From: Spirochaetales bacterium
GTDB lineage: Bacteria; Spirochaetota; Spirochaetia; DSM-27196; SKKC01
Assembly (NCBI GenBank): GCA_007121695.1
Contig: SKKC01000262.1
Coordinates: 1 to 7,423 of the forward strand
Direction of reading: 5' to 3'
Length of the DNA stretch: 7,423 bases
A program made the translations under genes and the position numbers. The first letter of the stretch is position 1. Every line of letters starts with the position of its first letter. This document shows, piece by piece, positions 1-4,589 of the stretch. The notes beneath the pieces are model-generated. The model ran no database searches. It saw nothing but the letters and a program-made list of their open reading frames with translations, and had not been told where the DNA came from.

Positions 1-23
1 AAAGTTACTGATCCGGTTCACGA

Positions 24-57
24 GCGCAGGGCTTATCAAGGCCGTGCGCTTTTTTTT
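24..57 (+). terminator. Intrinsic (Rho-independent) terminator of an upstream gene
   Basis: An 11-position stem (24-34 with 39-49) encloses a 4-base loop (35-38). It holds one G-G mismatch and one G-T wobble, starts with a GCGC/GCGC clamp, and is followed at once by eight T residues (50-57). This is the textbook form of a plus-strand terminator. It closes a transcription unit lying mostly outside the window; a TGA at 9-11 could be that unit's stop codon, but this cannot be confirmed. The GTG at 44 falls inside the 3' stem, which argues against it as a start codon for the next gene. Confidence 0.85.
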
Positions 58-79
58 GGTGTATGGATACCTGTTCCGC

Positions 80-736
80 ATGAAATCACCTCCGATTAGC
101 TTCTACCTGAGCATTTGTCTGGCCATTTTTCTTTCGGTAGGTGGATGCACCGGAGCTCCACCGTCTATCGACGCTGTTCGAAGCGCCGTGCTTATTAGCC
201 ACGATCCGACAACAGGCCGGGTTGTATCCTTCCTGTCCGTTTTTGCTCAGGTATCTGACGAGGATGGTCTTCAGGACATTGCCGAATGGGTATTACGAGG
301 CCCTGACAGTCAGCTTTCCTGGAGTATTCCGGTTGAATCTCTTGATGTTCGCAATACGAGCGATGGCCGCGTCTGGTTTGGCAGCCCTTTTATAGCTGTT
401 CCCGTACAGGAACGGCCACAGTTCAGCGTCTACGAGCTTACCGTCCGCGACCTGGCGGGACTCGACGCAACGACACGATTCGAGGTTTTCTCGCTCGACT
501 ATACGCACCTGTTACAACTGGCTGGTACGCTTCCATCCGACCCGCAGCGGGTTTCCGAAGCGTTTGAATCTGACCGGCTTGTTCAGATGAACTACGACGA
601 GGCAGGCGTATTCGTGTCACGAGAATCCGTCGCTCCCGGTGACGTGGCCACGTCAGATGGAAATGGCTCTTTTTTCCTGCACGCGTATTATGAGCGATCG
701 AACACGTGGATCATATCGGGGCCGCACCGTCTCTAG
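80..736 (+). CDS. Putative lipoprotein of unknown function
   Basis: A 218-residue protein with a lipoprotein signal peptide. A short N-terminus is followed by a hydrophobic stretch (about residues 8-20) and a lipobox ending VGGC, with Cys23 as the expected lipidated residue after signal peptidase II cleavage. The mature part has no motif I recognise. Residues about 50-137 alternate polar and hydrophobic positions and contain a DEDGL and a YELTVRDLAG segment, which suggests an Ig-like or cadherin-like beta-sandwich (inference). The ATG at 80 was chosen because an in-frame GTG at 44 lies inside the upstream terminator hairpin and would put 12 extra residues ahead of the signal peptide. No good Shine-Dalgarno is visible. 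It is probably monocistronic. Its TAG (734-736) shares bases with the stop codon of the convergent ParB-like gene, so its transcript has no private 3' space. It was not matched to a named family. Confidence 0.8.
   Translation: MKSPPISFYLSICLAIFLSVGGCTGAPPSIDAVRSAVLISHDPTTGRVVSFLSVFAQVSDEDGLQDIAEWVLRGPDSQLSWSIPVESLDVRNTSDGRVWFGSPFIAVPVQERPQFSVYELTVRDLAGLDATTRFEVFSLDYTHLLQLAGTLPSDPQRVSEAFESDRLVQMNYDEAGVFVSRESVAPGDVATSDGNGSFFLHAYYERSNTWIISGPHRL
640..655. repeat. 16-bp perfect palindrome inside the lipoprotein gene
   Basis: TGACGTGGCCACGTCA reads identically on both strands. It lies about 80 bases before the lipoprotein stop codon. It could be a dimeric protein-binding site or form a cruciform or hairpin, or it could be chance within coding sequence. 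A perfect 16-mer palindrome is expected about 0.1 times in a random window of this size. Confidence 0.5.
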
Positions 737-1653
737 CGACGGAAAATACCGCGCACAATGCGCTTCAGTGGCTCGGCCACCCTGCGACCGAACGAAAAAC
801 CGTGTTTTTCCGAAAAATCAAGCGCCGCGTCTTTCACGCTGAAGCCGTCTCCGTACTTTTCTTTCAGTTCATGCCAGTGCTTTACCAGCCACGTATAGAG
901 ATCTGCTTCCGTTCGCCGCGGAAAGCGATGCAGGAGGTGTTCCTCGCGTACAACAGTCACCAGCGGTTCGTAGACGGTGCGAAACCACGAAATAAGCGCG
1001 TCGTCAAAGGTAATTTCGTGAGTCGCTTCCTGATTAATAAAGTACTTGTGCACATTGATGTGGTTCAGTATCTCCTGATACCGGCCGGTTGCGGTGAAAT
1101 CGAGAGAATATCCTGGAATGAGTTCGTCGAACTTCGTCTGCAGATAGAACTGTTCCTTTTCGTACGCGATGACTTTTTTCTCGAGACTGTCACGCGTAAT
1201 GTTCGGATCGAGCGCAATCTCTGAACTCAGCGATATGACTTCGGCATCGATCGCCTGCATACCCTGGGATCGTGCGACGGATACGCGGTGATTTCCGTCG
1301 CGCACGAAGTATACCCCGCCTATCTCATACAGGTGGACGGGAGGAAGAATGATGTCCTGAAGGTGCGCCTTGTCGACGCGGGTCCAGCGGTTCCTGAGTT
1401 CTTCGCGTTTGGGCAGAAAGCCACGGTTGAAGTCGCGGTAGCGGCCTTCGCTGCCGACAATGTGGTCCACGTCGACGACCTGTAGACCCCGATAGGTTTC
1501 GCCTTTCGGCCGCACGACGTCTTTCACATCCTGCAGCGAAAGCATTTCCTCGTTATGAGGGTTCAGGATGTTCAACATGCGGGAAAAAACCGCTTTCGTG
1601 CGGGCCTTGTTGAAGTGCTCGGAAGCCTGGTTATTGATAAAGGCTGAACTCAT
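733..1653 (-). CDS. ParB/sulfiredoxin-fold domain protein, possible nucleotide/DNA-binding regulator
   Basis: A 306-residue soluble protein with no signal peptide or membrane segment. Residues about 55-140 resemble the ParB N-terminal/sulfiredoxin-like fold. A conserved-looking block, VYFVRDGNHRVSVAR (114-128), occupies the place of ParB box II (G-x-x-R-x-x-A), the region that binds CTP phosphates in true ParB proteins. I see no ParB helix-turn-helix or dimerisation domain, so it is not a standard chromosome partition protein. A second block (about 246-285), starting RRTEADLYTWLVKHW, looks like a separate helical module; proteins with similar arrangements are often labelled DUF4032 or just 'transcriptional regulator' (from memory). 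The C-terminus is basic (RIVRGIFRR). It is the third gene of the minus-strand operon. Its ATG overlaps the TGA of the phosphoesterase gene as ATGA (1650-1653), and a weak GGAT lies 8 bases upstream (1662-1665). Its stop codon lies within the CTAG shared with the lipoprotein gene. The biochemical role is unknown. Confidence 0.8.
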   Translation of the reverse strand: MSSAFINNQASEHFNKARTKAVFSRMLNILNPHNEEMLSLQDVKDVVRPKGETYRGLQVVDVDHIVGSEGRYRDFNRGFLPKREELRNRWTRVDKAHLQDIILPPVHLYEIGGVYFVRDGNHRVSVARSQGMQAIDAEVISLSSEIALDPNITRDSLEKKVIAYEKEQFYLQTKFDELIPGYSLDFTATGRYQEILNHINVHKYFINQEATHEITFDDALISWFRTVYEPLVTVVREEHLLHRFPRRTEADLYTWLVKHWHELKEKYGDGFSVKDAALDFSEKHGFSFGRRVAEPLKRIVRGIFRR

Positions 1654-2330
1654 TGTTGGTCATCCATTTCGAGTAGGTAATGATCGTACACGTTAATCAC
1701 ATCGGTGTTCATGTATCGGGTGACCCGTGGTGCATTCTGATCATACAGATGAATATGCCCATGAAGCAGATACCGCGGCTGAAAAACTTTCATGAACCAG
1801 ATAAAACAACGGAATCCAAGGTGGCACGGGTCTGTTCGATCATGTATTCCTCGCGGTGGCGCATGCGTTACCAGTATATCCAGATACCGTCCGTGCCGAA
1901 GTCTGTTGTACAGCAGACGGGGAAGCAGTCGATATATTCGACGTCGCATCTGTCCTTCGGTGAACTGATTATCGCCCGTATTATATCGCATGCTGCCACC
2001 TAATCCAGCAATCAGCAGGTCAGAAATTTTTCTGCTCTTCCAGCCGACATAGGTTGAACCGAAGTGGTGTTCTGACAGACCGTGCCTGAGCGTTCGCTGC
2101 TCCAGATGCTCGGGATGCATGCCACGGCGGAACAGATGCATTTTCTCGAGGTTGTGGTTGCCAAAGACGAATGCGACCGGTTTATTCAGGCTTGATGCGA
2201 TGAATCCCAGATACTCCATGGGCAAATCACCGCACGAGATGACCAGATCGACGTCTCCAAAACGGTCTTTTACCCGTGAGCTGTAGACAAGCGGATCGAT
2301 ATGGTCGGACACACACAGAATTCTTTTCAT
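1650..2330 (-). CDS. Calcineurin-like metallophosphoesterase
   Basis: A 226-residue cytoplasmic metal-dependent phosphoesterase. The metal-site motifs appear in order: SDHIDP (8-13), CGD (33-35), GNHN (57-60), THAPP (155-159) and GHIH (191-194). These are the D, GD, GNH, H and GHxH ligands of the family. The first motif is not the common D-x-H: the position two after Asp9 is Ile and an Asp follows at 12. The same SDxxDP form occurs in a bacterial subfamily I remember only as uncharacterised. The substrate cannot be told; the family includes nucleases, cyclic-nucleotide phosphodiesterases and nucleotide hydrolases. ATG 2330 was chosen because MKRILCVSD is the usual beta-strand start. An in-frame GTG at 2366 would add 12 residues and overlap the TPR gene. 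The gap to the upstream TPR stop is 14 bases with no clear Shine-Dalgarno, so translation probably depends on coupling. The downstream ParB-like gene starts in an ATGA overlap. Confidence 0.9.
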   Translation of the reverse strand: MKRILCVSDHIDPLVYSSRVKDRFGDVDLVISCGDLPMEYLGFIASSLNKPVAFVFGNHNLEKMHLFRRGMHPEHLEQRTLRHGLSEHHFGSTYVGWKSRKISDLLIAGLGGSMRYNTGDNQFTEGQMRRRIYRLLPRLLYNRLRHGRYLDILVTHAPPRGIHDRTDPCHLGFRCFIWFMKVFQPRYLLHGHIHLYDQNAPRVTRYMNTDVINVYDHYLLEMDDQQ

Positions 2331-2344
2331 TGGAATGCAGGACT

Positions 2345-3712
2345 TCAGAGATTCATTGTTTCGCACTGGTCAAGCAGTTCTTTCAGCTTTTCAGACGGAT
2401 ACAGCTCGACGGGGCGGGTTGCCGCAAACTCCTGCGCCATTCGCGAGAATGTGCTGCTTGTAATAATAATTGCCCGTGTAATGTTCTGTTTCTTTATTTC
2501 TTCGTGGACCGACCTCACTACAGCCTCGTCGACAATGTCTGTGGTCCGCAGAAAACGAAGCAGTTTGGGGATGCGTCGAGCGTTTCTCCACTTTGACTGC
2601 GCCTCATATCCCACGATATCGCAGCCATCCTGAATTTCGTTCAGATCGCGGACGGAAAGTCCGAGTGTCATGGTGACCGCCTTGCAAATTTCCTTGAACT
2701 GATCGTTACCGGCCGTAATAAAGTCCTTGACGCTATCGTCCCCCCGGAGTTCCTGATACTGACTCAGCTTCTCGGCGACATCCTGAAACTTGGGCTTGCG
2801 GTTATAGACTTTTTCCCACTGTTCGATAGCTGGCTCTATGCGCCGGACCTTCTCGTAGGCGATTCCAAGGAAATAGTGCGTGTATAAGGCTTCAGGGAGC
2901 GACTCGTCCTCTACAAGAGACTGTGCGCGTTCAAGTTCGATAATTGCCCTGTTGAAATCTCCCTGGCTCATGAAGCAGCCACCACGTTCAATGATAGACT
3001 TTAACTTGAACTCAGCGTCTTTCTGGGCTTTTTCGAAGCACTGCAGCGCGGATGGGTACTCTTTCGCATCTTTATACAGTTTCCCGAGAAAATAGTGCGC
3101 CTGATAGTTGTCGGCATTGAGCCGGACGGCCTGCTGCAGCAGATTTTTCGCTTCGGCCGGGCGTTTCGCGCGATACTGAATGACACCGAGCCTGTGATAG
3201 CTTTCACCGTGTCGCGGATCGAGCTCTATGGCCTTCCGGTAAAACTGCGTTGCCTTGTCTGAGCGGTTTTTCTGCTCGAAAAGATGTCCGGCGAGAAATG
3301 GATACTCGGGGTTCTGTGGTTGCTGCTTCATAAGCAGCAGGTACTCTTTCAGTGCCTCTTCTGGTTGATTGAAGCGCGCGTATAACTCGGCTATTTTTTT
3401 CCGGAATACGGGTTCGGGCAATGCACCGTCAAACACGCCTATCGAGTTTACTGTCTTGAGCTCCATGAGAGCGAGCTCCGCCTTTCCCTGTTCCAGATAG
3501 GACAGGCCAAGGTAGTAGTGCGCTTCCGGACTGCGCGGATTTTTTGCGATAATTCGCTTGGCCGCCTTTACAACGCCGGCGTGATTGTTTTTTTTATACA
3601 GATCGGCAAGTGCAGCGACCCTTCGAGGTGCTATAATCGAACGGAGAAGCAGAACAGTAAACAGAACGACAAGCGCGCCGACTATTAATATGAGTATGAG
3701 TAACCCGGACAT
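2345..3712 (-). CDS. Membrane-anchored TPR protein with C-terminal Mrr-like (inactive) nuclease-fold domain
   Basis: A 455-residue protein, first gene of the minus-strand operon. Residues 3-23 form one hydrophobic helix followed by a basic patch (RSIIAPRR, 24-31). By the positive-inside rule this leaves the rest in the cytoplasm, an architecture like LapB/YciM. Residues about 62-308 contain seven or eight TPR-type helical pairs with typical A-x-x-x-Y/F and D/N-P signatures. Residues about 337-448 resemble the Mrr/restriction-endonuclease fold: FKEICKAV as first helix, GCDIVG (363-368) at the catalytic Asp strand, then a strand KLLRFLR (383-389) where active enzymes carry Q-x-K, then AIIITSSTFSRMAQEFA (414-430) and PVELYPSEKLKELL (434-447), which match the Mrr pattern of ITTS-F-x-x-x-A and a final L-x-x-x-K-L-x-x-L. 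The catalytic Lys appears replaced by Leu388, so it is probably a binding domain and not a nuclease. There is no rubredoxin-like CxxC domain, so it is not LapB itself. An AAGGTG lies 11 bases before the ATG. The Mrr assignment is by eye. Confidence 0.8.
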   Translation of the reverse strand: MSGLLILILIVGALVVLFTVLLLRSIIAPRRVAALADLYKKNNHAGVVKAAKRIIAKNPRSPEAHYYLGLSYLEQGKAELALMELKTVNSIGVFDGALPEPVFRKKIAELYARFNQPEEALKEYLLLMKQQPQNPEYPFLAGHLFEQKNRSDKATQFYRKAIELDPRHGESYHRLGVIQYRAKRPAEAKNLLQQAVRLNADNYQAHYFLGKLYKDAKEYPSALQCFEKAQKDAEFKLKSIIERGGCFMSQGDFNRAIIELERAQSLVEDESLPEALYTHYFLGIAYEKVRRIEPAIEQWEKVYNRKPKFQDVAEKLSQYQELRGDDSVKDFITAGNDQFKEICKAVTMTLGLSVRDLNEIQDGCDIVGYEAQSKWRNARRIPKLLRFLRTTDIVDEAVVRSVHEEIKKQNITRAIIITSSTFSRMAQEFAATRPVELYPSEKLKELLDQCETMNL

Positions 3713-3753
3713 GCAGTATACAGCACCTTATGCGAACAGCCTTGAATTCTATT

Positions 3754-3782
3754 CTGACAGTACTGGAACTCCGGCACATAGT
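3754..3782 (+). promoter_or_regulatory. Candidate sigma-70-type promoter for the plus-strand TPR pair
   Basis: CTGACA (3754-3759, 5 of 6 to TTGACA) and CATAGT (3777-3782, 4 of 6 to TATAAT) are separated by 17 bases. Transcription would start near 3789, giving a leader of about 12-15 bases before the tandem ATGs at 3801/3804 and including the AGTAGG ribosome site (3794-3799). It lies in the 88-base space between divergent genes, where a promoter is expected. Matches this good also occur by chance. Confidence 0.35.
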
Positions 3783-3800
3783 CAAATCCGACCAGTAGGT

Positions 3801-4553
3801 ATGATGTCGATACTGATACTTGTGCTGGCCATGCTGTTCCCGGTGCCGGCCATGGCAGACGAGGAGCTTGCAGCGCTGCCTTCGGCGAGGCACAGGGCGG
3901 AGCAGCTGTTTCTCCAGGACAGGCCCAGCGACGCGGTGCCGGAGTTTCAACAGGCAATACGCGAGGAACCGAATCGGGTTAATCTGTACTTTCAGCTCGC
4001 AGTCGTCTACGAACAGCTCGATCGTTCGTCGGATGCTGAATCCGTACTTCGACAGGGTCTCGACAGGAATCCGGAACATGCCCACGTGTTTTTGCACAAT
4101 ATGGCAATACAGCGCATCCGTCGGGGCGACCGTCCTGGTGCCGAGGAGTTACTACTAAACTCCGTGGAACGAAACCCGGATTTCGCTTCTCCGTGGAGAA
4201 ATCTTGGAAACCTGTCGGTTGAGGCCGGCGATTTCGTGCTGGCAGTGGAACGATACGAGCGCTATCTTGAAACAGCACCGAACTCCCCGGCGCGGTCGTC
4301 GGTCGAGCAGATGATCAGTCATCTGAATGCCCTGATAGTCGCAGAGCAGGAGCGCATCGAGGCAGAAGAGCGAGCTCGTGCCGAAGAAGAGCGACGCCGC
4401 AGAGAGCTCGAAGAAGCCGCGGCGCGCCGGCGACAGGAGCTGCAGGAAGCAGTCCGGCGCAGTCTCGAAGAATCACGGCGCGAAGCCGAGCGCTTTGGCG
4501 GAGGAGAAGAAGATTTTGAGACCGTCGAGGACGATTTTGATATATTCGATTAA
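3801..4553 (+). CDS. Secreted TPR/coiled-coil protein with acidic tail
   Basis: A 250-residue exported protein, probably periplasmic. Residues 1-19 are a signal peptide with a hydrophobic core and an AMA|DEE signal peptidase I site. Four TPR motifs span about 26-160; repeats 1-3 end in NR, NPEH and NPDF. Residues about 176-232 form a highly charged Glu/Arg/Ala coiled coil. The C-terminus (233-250) is GGG then strongly acidic with Phe (EEDFETVEDDFDIFD). The frame stays open upstream to 3585, but that stretch is antisense to the neighbouring gene and lacks a signal peptide. The tandem ATGs at 3801 and 3804 give a proper export signal; AGTAGG at 3794-3799 is better spaced for the second. The next gene starts 36 bases after the stop with no terminator between, so the two form an operon and share the TPR plus coiled-coil design. 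The role is probably scaffolding in the envelope (inference); no enzymatic motif is visible. Confidence 0.8.
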   Translation: MMSILILVLAMLFPVPAMADEELAALPSARHRAEQLFLQDRPSDAVPEFQQAIREEPNRVNLYFQLAVVYEQLDRSSDAESVLRQGLDRNPEHAHVFLHNMAIQRIRRGDRPGAEELLLNSVERNPDFASPWRNLGNLSVEAGDFVLAVERYERYLETAPNSPARSSVEQMISHLNALIVAEQERIEAEERARAEEERRRRELEEAAARRRQELQEAVRRSLEESRREAERFGGGEEDFETVEDDFDIFD

Positions 4554-4589
4554 CGACAGACGCGCCGCACTGAGGCCCAGGTAAGGACT

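Noticed and set aside
44..79. GTG start at 44 for the lipoprotein
   Set aside because: It falls inside the stem of a strong terminator and would place 12 extra residues before the signal peptide.
706..1224. Plus-strand open frame of 172 codons
   Set aside because: It is antisense to the ParB-like gene and has no start signal or motif.
2331..2366. GTG start at 2366 for the phosphoesterase
   Set aside because: It adds 12 residues before the first beta strand and overlaps the TPR gene; the ATG at 2330 fits the family start.
3713..3720. TATACT next to the ATG of the minus-strand TPR gene as a -10 box
   Set aside because: It sits two bases before the start codon, which would put the transcription start inside the coding region.
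3585..3800. 72-codon N-terminal extension of the secreted TPR protein
   Set aside because: It overlaps the 5' end of the divergent gene, and the signal peptide begins only at the tandem ATGs at 3801/3804.
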